Source: Rallus limicola
Lineage: Eukaryota > Chordata > Aves > Gruiformes > Rallidae
Assembly: GCA_022605955.1 (NCBI GenBank)
Contig: JAKCOZ010000002.1
Coordinates: 68,118,783-68,182,782, forward strand
Direction: 5' to 3'
Length of the DNA stretch: 64,000 nt
Of the stretch, positions 18,110 to 31,570 are shown in pieces. The notes below the pieces were generated by a model that was given only the letters and a program-made list of their open reading frames with translations, made no database searches and had not been told where the DNA came from. The translations under genes were made by a program, and so were the position numbers. How positions within the stretch are numbered: the stretch's first letter is position 1; each line of letters begins with the position of its first letter.

Positions 18110-18450
18110 AGAATCATATAATCATAGAATGGCATGGGTTGGAAGGGACCCCAAGGATCATAGAGTTTCGACCCCCTGCCATAGGCAGGGCCACCAACCT
18201 TCAGGCCTGGATCTACCCAAGGTTGCCCAGGGCCCCATCCAACCTGGCTTTGAACACCCCCAGGGATGGGGCACCCACCCCCTCTCTGGGCAGCCTGTTC
18301 CAGCACCTCACCACTCTCTCTGGAAAAACTTCCCTCTAATATGCAATTTAAACCTTCCTTTCTTCAGCTTTAATCCATTCCCCCTTGTCCTGCCATTGCC
18401 TACCCTTTTAAAAAGTTGATTCCCCTCCTGCTTGTATGCTCTCTTCAGGG
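18110..18450 (-). mobile_element. CR1 LINE 3' end (minus strand)
   Basis: It starts with the reverse complement of the CR1 terminus (ATCATAGAAT units) and continues with GGTTGGAAGGGACC, GGCAGCCTGTTCCAGCACCT and CCCCTTGTCCTGCCATTGCC, all landmarks of the CR1 C-terminal coding and 3' UTR segment. It is 5'-truncated and inactive. Confidence 0.93.
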
Positions 18451-18464
18451 ACTAGAAGGATGCA

Positions 18465-18690
18465 CTAAGGTGCAGTGGCAATGGCTTCTTTTCCTTCTGT
18501 TGTGTCAACCACACCACTCAGCTTGGTGTCATCCACAAACTTGCTGAGGGTGCACTCAATTCCATCATCGATGTCATTGATAAAGATGTTAAAGATCACC
18601 GGTCCCAAGACAGCCCCCTGGGGGACACTGCTTGTCACCAGCCTCCACCTGGACACAGACCCATTGACCAACACCCTTTGTCTATAGCAA
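18465..18690 (-). mobile_element. CR1 LINE reverse-transcriptase fragment (minus strand)
   Basis: The minus strand stays open over 69 codons and encodes the RT palm: [20 protein letters not shown] (motif B) and, shortly after, [10 protein letters not shown], where FVDD stands for the catalytic (F/Y)xDD. CR1 ORF2 is the best fit. It abuts the CR1 3' end at 18110-18450 in the same orientation. The C-terminal segment that should lie between them is missing, so this is one internally deleted copy or two insertions. Confidence 0.85.
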
Positions 18691-21600
18691 TGGAAAATCT
18701 ATTAGTATCTATCTTACGTGATCCACAGCCTAGGCTGAGATCAAATCATTTAAGTAGAGCAGGCACATCTTGAAGACATACCATTTTTGCCAGCCACCTG
18801 AATTCTTCTGGCTTTAGTAGTTCTGCGATTGGAAGTGCTCAAAGGCTGGACACAAGTTTATTGTGGAAGTTATACACCGTTCAAACTTGTCATTATGTTA
18901 ACATGACTACATCAGAAGGGTTTGATGAAATTTTGCCTCAGTTCTAGTCACGCTGTTTCAGCTTATCAGCTTTAGCATGCGACCTCAGTTGTCAGTAATT
19001 CTGCTGAAGACATAGCTATACAGCTATATATCTGCTCAAAAGGGCCACAGCTTCTCTCTTCCAAGAAAACTTTGCATGAAAATGAAATTATTGTTTTGGG
19101 TGGAGAAATGAAAGCTGGAGGTGCTAGGTAATAAAGTCCTAGGGGAGTACAGGGATTACCTGTGTGGTGGCTGGGCTTGTCTGGGCCCAGTTGCTGATGT
19201 GTTCTGTCCCAGTATAACCCCTTCCAGCTTAGGCATCACCAAACTCAGCCCTTTTTGCACAGATTAGCAGAAAGGTGCAAGAAACAGAAAGTGGCAGCAG
19301 ATCAATACTTGTCTTCCCTGCTTCCCTCCCTCTTAATTCTGCAAACATATAATTATGGAAGTCACAAACTTTGTCCTTTCTTGTCTTCCCTCTCCCTTAA
19401 GGGCACATCACCCCCATGATATGTCAGTGGTCAGTACTTTGGAAAATCAGTTTGACTAGTTCTTCCCTCCCTGCAGGTGCTGTGACTCATTCATCTGAAC
19501 ATTGCTCTGGAGGACACGGGTACTTTGCTTGGCGCTCACTGCGGTACTTTGAATCACACAGCTCGGTCTTGGGTTTAAAACCTACAGGTTTCAAAGGAAC
19601 ATCCACGTGAGTGACTGTCCAGGAAGACAGCTAGGTTGTCTCTTTACAAAGTAAGTATTTTGATGCAAGGGCTGCACATTGGAGAGGAGAAAGAAAAAAG
19701 CAGAGAAACCGTATAATCAAAACAGTAAACAGACGATATGCACCAGCCCCCCTGTACAATCTTCAGATCCTGAAATCCAGATCTCTTCAATCCTTTTTGA
19801 ATGAAGGTCCATTCCAGTCTCTGCTTCCAATGTATTTTCAGAGTTATAAAAAATGTCCTCATGTGCTGGTTCATCCCTATTCATTTTTTGGTACAAGTCT
19901 GGAAAGATTCCTACTGATGTGGAAGGATTTTGACTCAAAGTCTGTCTTGATTATATAGTGTGCAATATGCTCCTCACTGGTTGAGCTTATCATCCCTGAT
20001 AAATGGCTAAGGGGAAAAGTGATGATGGTGCTCAGGAAAAAAACCTGAAGCATTTCTGTATCAAGTAACAAAAAATCATAAGCTGACCCTCCAAGGCCTG
20101 ATTTAAAACCAAGGCAAAACATGCTGGGTTCTTTCAGTTCCACTTGGTGGACTTTCAAGTTGTGCTTACTTCACAAGATGATGTTTATGTGCAATGATGA
20201 GAGCTAGCAATGCACCATGTACAAATTCAAGTGAAGAAGCTGTGATTCCAGCTGCTGGGACTTTACCATCCATTACAAAGACAAGGCAAAGTGATCTGAC
20301 ACAGCACATAGCCAGTCCAGCTCTCCTTCTGCCAGCACTGAAGTCCATAGGAGTTCACAGAAGATTTTTAGGGCTCCTTCTCCAGAACTTCATTCCCTGG
20401 GGAGAACCACCAGTATCCAGCTGATGAAGTAGTATTATGTGCACAGTTACCCTCTTTGGCAGGGAAAGAAAATTATTTCCTCTTTTTTTTTTTTTCATCC
20501 AATTTTCCAGTAACTTTTTAAAAATGAGAATCCCAGATGATGTTGCTAAACAGTATGAGAGCTTGCCTGGATGAGCTTTAATTGTTAGCAGTAATTTGAA
20601 TGAAACCAAAAGAAAGTTCAAGGGCTATACTCAATCGGAGATCCAGGTACTGCCTTCAGTCTCAAGTATTCCCATCCATAAAGCAGAACTGCAAGAAAAC
20701 GATGATTAACTTCTATTTATCTCCCCCATTTTCACAAAGGCCAGGTTTATACTCTGGCTTACGTGCAGTCATTAGCATGTAATAACATAAATACCCATAT
20801 TCCCTTATCAAGTTGAGTTGTTCGTCTGCTTTTCGTCTTCTGCAGGTGCAGATGGCTGTGTGTACGCAGTTGCAGGTGTACGTGCAGGGTCTGGTTTGGA
20901 TTTGACACTTCCTCTTTCATCTCATCCATTCCTAGGGAGGCAGCGATGAGCATTTCATATCTCAGAAGTCCATTTCCTTTAGCTGCTCCTTGTCATTTCC
21001 TAGCAGGATTTGTCTGTGTATGTGAAGGCACAGCTGGAGACGGGTGGTGTTTGTCCTTTTTTTCTCTCACAGCTACCTTGGCTATACTGTCAAGGAGTCT
21101 GCAGGGCTTTGGATTACAATGTGGAGCAGCGTGACCTCAAACTCTTCCCAGGACACAAATAATCTCCCTGGTTCCAGTTTGGTACTTCCTGGGGGTTTAT
21201 ATATATAATTATTTTAACTTTTTGCTGCCTGGGAAATAAATTAATGAGGAATGGAGAACTGAGAAGTAAAACTGAGTTTTAGGCTCATGAGAAGAGGCAG
21301 GAAAAGAGCAGAGGCAAGTCCACGGGTAGGGAAGGTGCTAGAGGTTAAATGAAACAAAGGTAAACCTAGCTCAAAGTTTGCAGCAAAGGAGCAGCTGTAT
21401 GCAAGGAAAGGGCAATATCAGAGGTGATGTTGGTGTTTATACAGCAGCCATGAAATCAAGGGCAGACACTAGTAGACTCCCTTCAATTTGTATTGCACTG
21501 TAGCCATCATTTAAATAACAATAAATGGCACAGAAAGTTGAATTTAAAATGTACTTTGCTAACCTGATTTCACAAAACCTCCCATCCCAGCTGTGATAAA

Positions 21601-24600
21601 GCTGGCACTCTCCATTTACCAACAGAATGAGAACCAAGTCCTCTAGGAAGACCGTATCTTACCTTGGGAATCTCTACCTGTGTTTACTAAAGGCATGCTG
21701 TCAAAATGATACCTGCTTATTTCCTAAAATGAGTTAAAAGTAGCTTGAGGATTGCACCTGTCTGTGCCAATTTCTGTCATTAAACAATTTCCTGTTTCCA
21801 GTTTCGTGCTTTATTTCCCGCTGGTGTCTAAAGGATGCATGCTGACAGCTGAAGAAAGTGGCTGTTGTGAAACACTGGCACTGCCAGTGGAGCCCCGATC
21901 AGCAGCAGGGCAGACTGGTGAGCCTGGGTGAGATGTTTTGTTTTGATCCATGGTTTAGCATGAGAAAAATGCAGCTTTGGCTGATCTGGCATTGGTCACT
22001 AACTGGGCTGAATGTGCAGGTTGACTAGAGCACACGCATATGGTTTGGGAGATCCAAGTTCAACTCTGCCATCTGCTTGAAAAGCTCGTTTTCCCACAGT
22101 CCTGGTGGACCAGGCTCCAGGTCACGTAGGGCCGGCAGGTTCAGAGTCGCTCTTCCTGAAGCTGTTACACTTTTCATACAAAGATTAAATGGCTGTTAGA
22201 GCTGATGGTCCCGTGTGTCCCAGCTCCCACCTGGGTGCCCTAATCACTGTGCTGTAATGCTCTCACTGGAGCAATTCAGGTTCAAATGTCATCTGCAAAG
22301 TGAGACATCAAGGTGAAAGAATGAGAAAGCCTTTTGGTGCTGCACAACACCTTGCAAGGCTAAGACAATCTCATGGGGAAGGGAAAAGGGGTACAGAGAA
22401 AATCAGGGCAGGATTGGGATTTCCTTCACCCTGAACACATACCCAGGGTGCAGCTCTATGGGATTCCCCTCTGGGTGTGGAGACTTCTCCAGTTTCTGAG
22501 ATATGCAAAGGACCATGAAAAGTGATTAAGAAGCCTGAGCCTGCAGGGGAGATTTAAAATCCTTTCTGCTAGGCTCCTCACCTGGCAACTTGAGGGGATT
22601 TCAGTAAATCAAAGAGCTGGAAACAAGTAGAGGACGTGCTTGGTTAAAGGGGCGCAATGCATGGTTGAAGAAGATGATTAAGAAATATCGGTATGCTTTT
22701 ATGGCTTTTATCAGTTGAGGTGAGGTGCATTGGAGTATCTGAGAGGTCTAGAGACTCACAAATCAACAACACAACTGCAGAACGGAGTCTTTCCTTCAAA
22801 AGCTCGCAGGCCATAGTGGGTAAATATAGTTCAGACACAAATATGTTTTTAGATGAAGAGTGTTCTTTTAAATCTTTTTTCCTCTCTTCTCAGAGTGCCA
22901 AGTAGTGCCAGTTTGGAAGTAATTTCTGAAATGTGGACATCTGTCTTCTAGGATCTGTACTGAAAACACCATCTTTTTTCATATGGCTCACCAAACAAGC
23001 CATTCATTAGTAACTAGTTTCAATCTGTAACGACTTTTGGTCTGATTCATGGTTGTAACTCCTGAGCTTTGTGCCATTGTCAGCGGGGTTTGCATGAGCA
23101 TACATCTGGGGTGCAGAAGTGAATCTGGCCCTGTTTCTGGTCAGACTAATGATTTTCATGTGATGCTTCACAGCTCTTCATCAATTGCCAGAGCCCTTCT
23201 TATGTCTGAGAAAGAAAAAGCTGCAGAATAACACCTACACCATAAAATTACTCTAAAAATAACAGCTAATCTCCTGTTTGAGATGTTAATTTATAGGAGG
23301 AAAGGCTTTGGAATAAACCCCAAATCTTGTAATTACGTGCCTGGTTTTTTTTTTTCCTTGAGGTATATAAGCAATTCTTCTGTCCTTAGCTGAGAAAGTG
23401 TGTGCTGTGTTCTACCCCCAGATCTTTCAGCACTAGCTAAAAGGTATTTCACACCAGTCCACATAGAAGAAAAAGCTTTTCATCAGTCTGAAGTAAGGTA
23501 TAAACAAACTCAGGAAGTTTGGAATATGTTATTAAAACTGTTCTCTAGTATCCTTGTTACAGGGTGTTTTGTCATCACATCCTTCAGTGTAAGCTCATTA
23601 TGTAAGCCTCTTGTTGGCGAGCCCCTGATCTGTCCCCTGGTCTCTCATCAGAAAGTTACATCCTTTTGTAAGAGTGGCATGAAAAGAGAGGGAAAGTGTG
23701 CTACTGTTCAGTTCATGTTTCATCTGTCTTGCTTTCCTCCTCTTCTGACACCCCTCTGTTCCTGGATATCAAACTGTCTGTGCCTGGGGCATTTCTCGTC
23801 TGTCTCTGCCCTGGGTCGACCTGCACCCAAACACACGCAGGCTGGCTTTGGTCACCACTCTGAGCACAGTGGTGTGAGGGATGAGCTGGCCCCTGGTCTT
23901 GCTGCACTCAGTGATGGGGCTGTGCAACTCATTGGGAGTGACGGCAGCCCAAAAGCTGGCATTAGAAAATTAAAGATGCTGAAGAGGAGCCCCCCCTGTT
24001 ATAGGGCATGAACTCCTCCTGAGGACATGGCCATGCCCAGGCCTCACACACTGTACCATTGCAGGCACACCACCGCATTCAGGTTTTGCAGAAAGAGGTG
24101 ATGTAGTGATGCCTGAACTTCTGCTGAAGCCAAGAGTTGTTTAAATGCCAGGAGTGGAGTGGGGCACCCATACATTTGTACTTCCAGCTTCCAGTCAGTG
24201 CTTTTACTTCTTACCTTACATTTGACATATTAAACTAACGGATGCCATAGGCAGACCCTGTGCCTAGACGATTTTGAAGATCAGCCAAATCAGTCTTGGC
24301 TAATGCTTTGAGGGCCTATAGCTGTGGCAAGTACTGTATTTATTAGTGCTAAGGAGGTATAAGTATATGCAGTTACTGGAAAATATGAAACTATGGAAAC
24401 ATGAATATGAAGCATTTCCAGTGCTGTACGGGGAAAAGCGCCGGGTAGTTATTTTCTTTGACAGTGTGTCTTGAAATGAGTAGGTCAGTGTGCTCCCAGG
24501 GTGATGTCTGATGCCTGGTTTGTTCTCAAAAGCAATCTTCAAAAGTCTTCAGACTTCTGTGACAGGTCTATAATCACCTGTCTCTTTAAAAGACCCTTCC

Positions 24601-26203
24601 CTCTGCCCTTTTATCAGCAGCACTCCTCATGCTGAATAGAGCAAAGGTCGCGAATCACCCCACAGCTCAAGAAGCAGGGCTGAAAGCAGCTGGGCAATGG
24701 GGACGGCAGAGCGCTAACAGCACTGAAGCAGAAGTCAGCTCCGACTTGCGGTGAGGTTATCTGAAGTGCCCAGAAGTCTCAGAAATCAGTATGAATTCAG
24801 CCTCCCTCAGGGCTTCCTGCACTGCCTATCAGTCCATCAGGCAGCGCTGGCGGTGGTGCCCTGGGTGCTGGGGCTTGAGGGGCAGCAGGGGTGTCTGCGG
24901 GAGGAAGAGGAGGAAGACGGAGGCCAAGCAAACCTTCAGAAATCTTCCTGTGGTTTCTAAGGCATTGCCAAAGTTTGACATGCGTGTGCAGGAGTTGCAG
25001 GAATAAATACACTGGTGGTGAAGAGCATGGGTAAAGAAACCTGTGAGGGGGACTCTGCCAGAATGTCCAGATGCTTTTACAAAGTTGCTTTGGAGGTGGA
25101 GCCAACCCCAAATATTTATTTGTCTTTCTTCACACAGAGGTATGTTTAACACACCATTTTGAGAGGATTATGAAGTGACTGAAAAATGCTATATCTGGCT
25201 TTATTCCTTGGGCTGTAGCAAGGGCAAGTGAGGAGTAAAAACCTGGAGAGAAGCAGCCTGTTCTGGGATGGGTGGAGGAGTGTGGGTGGCCATGGTGGCC
25301 AGGCAGCGTGCATTGCTGTGGACCATGGAGAAAGCCTGCTTGAGGAATGTGCTGGCAAAGGGAATGATAACGTGGAGCTGAGATATCTGGTCTGTCCTCC
25401 TGGGAAGTTGATGCCTGTCAGTAAAAGCTGCTGTGGTTGTTATAGGCTATAGTTATGAGCTATCTATTGCCCGCTATTAAGCATGCGTTAATGACATATT
25501 ATCTATTAATAAGTGCAATAACATGTAAACCAGAATTTTTCTGCTCTTTCTCTGGCTCTGCATTTTGCATCCACTCAAAAGTGCAGGTCCAGATCTACTT
25601 ATTTGCTTATCTGAATTGCTTTTGATGCTTTTGCCACCACTGCTCTAATTTCCTAGGAAACCACCCTGCGAAGCCTTGGAATTCAAACCTTTTCGGCTGA
25701 TGGCACCATAAATAACAAATTTCTTCAAGGTCAGTCACATCAGAGGTGTTGTTCAAAGCTTTTAAAATAGCTAGCCTAGTGCTGAGTCAGACATATTTTT
25801 CCTGATTTGGTTTGTATTAAAGGCCTGAGCTACAAAACTTACTCAGGCAGTATTCCCATTCTTTTTTAACCAGGCACTTGTCTCCTCTAGCATCCTGGCT
25901 TACTTGCTTTGGTGGAAATCAACTTGCACAGTATCCTGACCTGCACAGACAGTGTGACACTAACCTTTACCCACGCTGTCTTTGCTTGCCCAGCATGGGT
26001 GGTGGTTATCACAACAGATATGGAAGCAGCAGTGAGGGAGGGCTTAGGATAACCACCTAGCCACAGCCACCTCCTGAACCTTGTGCACAACTGGGTAAGG
26101 TCATCTTGAGGACCTGCCTGTTTTTCTGGGATGGCAGGATGGCTTGCAAGGATACAGAAGTGGCCTTAGCTTCATGTAATGAGACACCTTTCCTTGTGAA
26201 CTG
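18691..26203. other. Intergenic, no gene recognised (18.69-26.20 kb)
   Basis: I see only short open frames without recognisable products. The longest, 23400-24011 (203 codons), has low-complexity, non-conserved character and no splice or RNA support. A possible tRNA-derived SINE relic lies near 22021-22076. No CR1 is recognised in this 7.5 kb. Confidence 0.65.
22021..22076 (+). repeat. Possible tRNA-derived SINE relic
   Basis: TAGAGCAC, then GGGAGATCCAAGTTCAACTC and a following TGCC block, resembles the A-box/B-box region and downstream text of MIR-like SINEs. The match is short and degenerate. Confidence 0.25.
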
Positions 26204-26575
26204 GGGCTTTTTAATCTTAAGAAAAGGAGACTGAGGGGAGACCTGGTTGCTCTCTATAACTGCCTGCAAGGAAGGTGTATAAAGGTGGGGATCGGTCTCT
26301 TCTCAAGCGATAGAAGGACAGGAAATGATTTCAGACTGCACCAGGGGAGATTTAGGTTAGATATCATGAAGAATTTATTTACTGAAAGAGTTGTCACGTG
26401 TTGGAACAGGCTGCCCAGGGAGGTGGTGGAGTCACCATCCTTGGAGGTATTTAAAAGGTGTGCAGAGATTGTGCTGCTTGGGGACATGGTCTAGAGGTGG
26501 ACTAGGCAGGGTTAGGCTGTGATTGGACTTGATGATCTTAAAGGTCTCTTCCAACCTAAGTGAATCTATGATACT
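26204..26575 (+). mobile_element. CR1 LINE 3' end (plus strand)
   Basis: Contains AGGAGACTGAGGGGAGACCT, GGAACAGGCTGCCCAGGGAG, GTGGTGGAGTCACCATCC, GACTTGATGATCTTAAAGGT and a degraded terminus ATCTATGATACTGAG. It is 5'-truncated; the reading frame is broken in places. Confidence 0.93.
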
Positions 26576-29291
26576 GAGAATCAGAATGGTTATCAACTGG
26601 TTATCCCAGTTGAAGAGAGCACTTTGCTGACTCATTATCCTCATGTTTGGTGCAAGGAGTGTCTGGGCATAATTCCTGCCATATGGTACTGATGGATTTC
26701 CACAGGTAATTAGCTCCATGACCTCTGTCTGCTGCTCACCAAGACCAGTTGGAGTTTCACAAAAATTCCCACTGCCTAAGCTGGAGTTTATAACTCGGTC
26801 ACCATTGTAACACCAGCTTGTGTGTGGCTAATAAATCTTCCAAGGCCCCAAATTTTTCCTACTGGATCAGAAGAAAACTTATTAGGTTGAAATCTTATTT
26901 CAGAGAGCATGAGAACAAGGTGAGGCAGCAGTAAGAGAGGCAGAAAATGATGGCGGTCCTTTTGTGCAGCACAGATGCTCCCACCAAATCCCACAGCCCC
27001 TGGAGCTGCTCTGGGCATGGGCCCGGGCTCTGTGACCATGAGGAAAGAGTGGTGGGTCTGGCTTGACTCTCAGATTGGTGTTTACAGGGCAGGCAGAGGA
27101 AAAGTGGATGTTTTACTTGAAATGTTATGGAAATCTCTGAGAAATAATGCCTGTAGAAGGCAGTTCTCAGAGTCTATTTCTGTTCAGGAGGAACAAAAAG
27201 GCATGAACAGAACCAAAAAATTCTGCAAATCCATTTCCTTTTATTTTATCACTGCAAGGTTCATGAACTGAAAGAGGAGTTTGAGCAATTTGACTCAGTT
27301 TCCAAGTGGAATTATTAAGTTTAACTTTTTTTTTATACTCAAACCTATTGTTTTTTTTAAGATAAGCTGGGATTTTTCCCTCTATACAACAATAGTTAAA
27401 CCTGATACACTGTTGCTTGGCTAAGAGACTGATAGGATTAAAATCTAAAAATACAAAAGATAGAAACCAGATTGTGTTATCTAAAATATACATCCTCTCC
27501 TGTCATGCTGGTAACTTGAGTTCACACAGTGTAAACAGAGAACTAACAAGCTCTGGTATTGTCATTTGGGCTAGGGGTTTTTTGTTGTTTTTTTGGGTGG
27601 GTTGTTTTTTTTTTTTAACATAAACTTGCTCCGAGCAGCTCACAGAGCTCTCTGAGAGATCAGGTACGTAGATTTCACCGTGTCTTCAGTCTGCAAGTGT
27701 TTGATTGATATAATACAGTACTCCTGTTTGTATAAATATTTGAAGTTGGAAAAACCTTCTGGTTTTAATTCTGTTACAAAAAAAAAAAAAGAAAAAAAAG
27801 CAGCAGCCAGTTTAAGCTAACTTCCCACAGCAGAACAGTACTCACACACACACATATATCTGTGTGCAGGTCTGCTTCATGTATGAAGACCCCCACCATG
27901 AACAATGGGGTGCGTGTAACCACTCTGCCCTTCTTGTTTCTTCCAAACCAGAAGGAAGGTGGCAGGGGCCTGGTCTGAAGCCTGCTGATGTTGCAGAGCC
28001 CCCACTGATTTTGGAGGACACGGGATAGAGAGTTGTAGGACTACTTGCTTTCTAGGTTTTGTGTGTTTCTAGGGAACTCAGTCATTCTCACCCCTTATGC
28101 AACCTGAAGTCCCCACACACACAGCAGTTACAGAGGTGACTGCCATCACACCAATAGGTTCAGGGAATCCACCTGTATGCTCAATTCATATGGAAGCTTT
28201 TTTGTTTATTTCACTGCTTTCTGAAAACACAATGCTGTATTTTTACCTTGTGGTTATGAGAAAAAATCGTTTTTTTTCCAACTAGAGAGATCCCATATAA
28301 ATGACTTTCTGAGAGAAGGGAGTTTGAGGACACTGCAGATTCTTGTCATCCTGGGGCCTCAGCAAAAGCAATGAGTAAGGAAACCCAGAACAGAATTGCC
28401 AGCAAAGTAGGGATTACAACTGACACTTAAAAAGATTTCTGAGATGCTTGGCTTGACAAATTCAGAACTGGAAACTATGTGTAAGAAGCTGCAAACAAAG
28501 AAAACAACATCTAAATGTCAGAAAAATCAAGAGGCTGATTCTGTAATCAGCAAAGGTAAAGATGCAGCAAAGTCAAAGGCATGAGACCCGTGCTGTGGGA
28601 TATGACTGTTCTTGGGATTTTATTTTCTATTCCAGCATCTCAGGTTCTCTGCTAGGACTTTTCTCTGCCTGCACTCATGCAGTGAGAATTCTACCCTCCT
28701 GGTTACCAGTGGCACCTACGATGGCATCAACAAGCTCAATTTTCCCAGATGGAGAGGAGATGTCTGAGGTATCCCAGCCCCAGCCTTTTAAGGGCCTTCA
28801 ATTCAAGGCTAATAAAACCACCCACTAGCAGAAGTCAGACACATTTTTCAGACACAGCCCATATGCCATCAGTAACTGGATGTCTGCAGGAGCCAATGGC
28901 AAATGCAAATCACCAACCATGATGTTGCTCCCAATGTGGCAAGGAAAGGTTTGGTGAAGGCATGACTACCTGATGTGCATCATCCAGCTTCTGCTGAGTG
29001 CACTGGGAGTTGCAGCCTGGATCCCAGCAAGGAGGGACCTTCAAGAGTTTTGCCATTTCACCAGCCTAGCTCCTTCATGGGTTGATGCAGCTTTGACTGT
29101 AGTTTTTCCAGGGAATTGGAAGTTGTCTTGCAGTGGCTGTATTTTCTTTCATTTTAGGCAGGATTTTTAATGTCTTACTTTACACTGAGTATCCACCCAT
29201 CTGGGAGGTAGGACTCTCCCATCACAGCCAGGATGGCAGGAGCCGTCTCTGCTGGCTTCACTGTCAGACTGGCCTTCACCATTTGTCCTAC
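26576..29291. other. Intergenic, no gene recognised (26.58-29.29 kb)
   Basis: Non-coding, with T-rich runs near 27585-27617 and a CACACA/TATA stretch near 27842-27860. No repeat family or RNA gene is identified. Confidence 0.65.
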
Positions 29292-29600
29292 ATAGAATCA
29301 CAGAATGGAAGGGACCTCAAAGACCATCTGGATCCAACACTTTGCCATGGGCAGGGACATCTTCCACTAGCCCAGGTTGCCCCAAGCATCATGTAACCTG
29401 GCCTTGAATACTGACAGGAAGGGGGCAGCCACAGCTTCTCTGGCCAACCTGTGCCAGGGACTCACCACCCTCAAAGGGAAGAATTTCTTTCTAATATCCA
29501 ACCTAAAACTACCCTCTTTTGGTTTAAAACTGTTGCCCCTTGTCCTACCATTACAACCCCTGGTAAAAAGACTCTCTCTGCCTTTCTTATACACCCAAGG
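29292..29600 (-). mobile_element. CR1 LINE 3' end (minus strand)
   Basis: Starts with ATAGAATCACAGAATGGAAG and carries CCCTTGTCCTACCATTACA near its far edge. The minus strand encodes a CR1 C-terminal remnant (a REAVAAPFLSVFKARL-type string, degraded from [16 protein letters not shown]). It is 5'-truncated and diverged. Confidence 0.9.
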
Positions 29601-30599
29601 CCACACAAATCTGTTGGTGCATGGAGGAGGTAGCAAACACATGGCAGCAGCAGAAGCAGTGCTTCTGAAGCTCTGTGAATGCTGAGGTGAAGCGAGGGCA
29701 TTTGTAGTGTTTATTCAAAGCTGGCCAGACCAGGTCACTCCTACATCCCTGCATGTTGCTTCCTTGGAGCAGCTGTCCGGTACCCTGTGATTTGCAGCTT
29801 CCCTCAGCTCTGCACCCTTGTGCTAGACAACACTCTTCCAAGAGAAATTATTTCAGAGTCAGGAAGCCTGTAGAAGGAATAAAATACCATTTCTAGTGAG
29901 GGGTGAGCTCAAAAGCCTGCATGGAGTATGGTCTTGTTCTTCCTGACACTTGGAAGTGAAAATAATTTCAAAGTTTAAGAAGGGAGGCTGCCTGCTTTGA
30001 AACCTTTTATTTGTTTGGTGGTGTTTTTTTTGAGTTCTGGCTTTTACAGGTGGAGCCAGTCTATGCATTAGCTTGTTCCTGTCTGCCTGTGGCTCAGCTA
30101 TATATTTTAAGATCATTTTCCTTTACAGGAAACGGGAAGCTGTGGAATGCAAAATATCATCTTAGTAAAAATAATACTGCCTAACAAACCCCAAATGATT
30201 TAGAGTGTATGTAAAAAAGCAGATACACCAGAGACACTCACTTGGAAACAGCATTTGGTGAATAACTTTTTCTTTTTTTTCCCACACTGCATTATTTAAA
30301 GTTAGGTGGATGGATCCAGAGAGGCTGACTTGAGTAGGCGGTTTGTTACTCATCACTTATTTCTCAGCCATTGCTCCAAGCGTACACAAAACACAAACAA
30401 ATTCATCCTGCACCAATGTCCCCAGCAACCCTTCTGCCTCCAACGCAGTCAACCTGAAGACATTATGCTATGTAATGTAGGATTACCACAGGCAGCATGA
30501 AGTCCAAGAAAAGTTGAAGGCTACTTATCTTTTGGGACTGGTAGTTGAAGAGCAAATCTGAATGTATCAGATATTCCTTATTCTAACCTTCTTCTTAAA

Positions 30600-30655
30600 A
30601 TCACAGAATCATAGAATCAATTAGGTTGGAAGAGACCTTTAAGATCTCTGAGCCC
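30600..30655 (-). mobile_element. CR1 3' terminal stub (minus strand)
   Basis: Only the last 55 or so bases of CR1 remain: ATCATAGAATC units, then AGGTTGGAAGAGACCTTTAA. It is a severely truncated insertion or a deletion remnant. Confidence 0.85.
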
Positions 30656-31289
30656 AAAAATGGAAGGAAGCTACTTGTTCTAGTATTAGAGGACTGAGGA
30701 CTGAGAACTTGACAGAGGAGGTGACACAGAGTGTTCCTAATGACATAGAAAGCCAGCTAAGGCTGGAGTAGGTGCTGGCCTGTGGTACCTGGCTGTGGTT
30801 TACTCACGGCAGCACAGAGTTTTTCAGGGACTATCTTGTTCTCATCTAGTTTCACATCCTCAGCGATCGGCCTGCTGCCCCTTCCCTCTCTGTCTCCCCA
30901 CACAAACACAGGAGAAGCATCAGAGCTCATCAAATAGAAGATGAGGCCATTTGTGAACACCGTCTATGGGCAGAGGTGAAAATTGCAACGCCCCTTCAGC
31001 TCGGCATTGGGCGTGCAGCTCTGTTACAGCCCCTGTACGGTTTTACCCTTGCAAGTGCTGAAGGTTCATGGTAGTGAGAGCAGTTTGTCTCTTGCAGCTC
31101 TCACACCAGCTTGCCTCCTTTATCCCACCAGGCCCCAGGAGAAGTTGTACTGGTGACTTGGCAGAGTTGGTGGGTAATTGAAGGGGTCTGTGGCTGAGCT
31201 GCTTGGCAGCTGTGCCCAGCAAATCCTTACATGCCAAGATGTCTTCAAGGAAAGCAAGGAATCAGTTTGCAACCTGTTTGTTCATTTAA

Positions 31290-31570
31290 GATGGAATTAG
31301 TTGCTCTTGGCAAATTTATTTGCACTGAATAACTCCATCCTCACTAGCAAACAGGGTTTTTTTCGTGTGCGGACTGCGGGAATGAATCAAGACTTTTCAG
31401 CATCTTTAACCACGTTTTGGCCGTGCAGAGTAATTAGAGAAAGTATATTAAATAAAGTCCCTTCATTTCGCGTGTTGCAAAGCCTTTCCTTGGCAGATAC
31501 AATTACTTTCAAATGCAGCGATCGGGTGACATTGTTTTGGCAGAAAATCTCTCCAGCAATGTTATCAGAG
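31290..31570. promoter_or_regulatory. Candidate conserved regulatory block A
   Basis: An AT-rich block that keeps several CpGs (TTTCGTGTGCGG, CACGTTTTGGCCGTG, GCGATCGGG) and has a TAATTA homeodomain core at 31431. This mix is typical of vertebrate non-coding elements under selection, but conservation cannot be tested here. Confidence 0.3.

Noticed and set aside
23400..24011. Open frame of 203 codons, the longest in the intergenic region outside repeats
   Set aside because: No family resemblance, no Kozak, promoter or poly(A) context that I can defend. Length alone is not sufficient.
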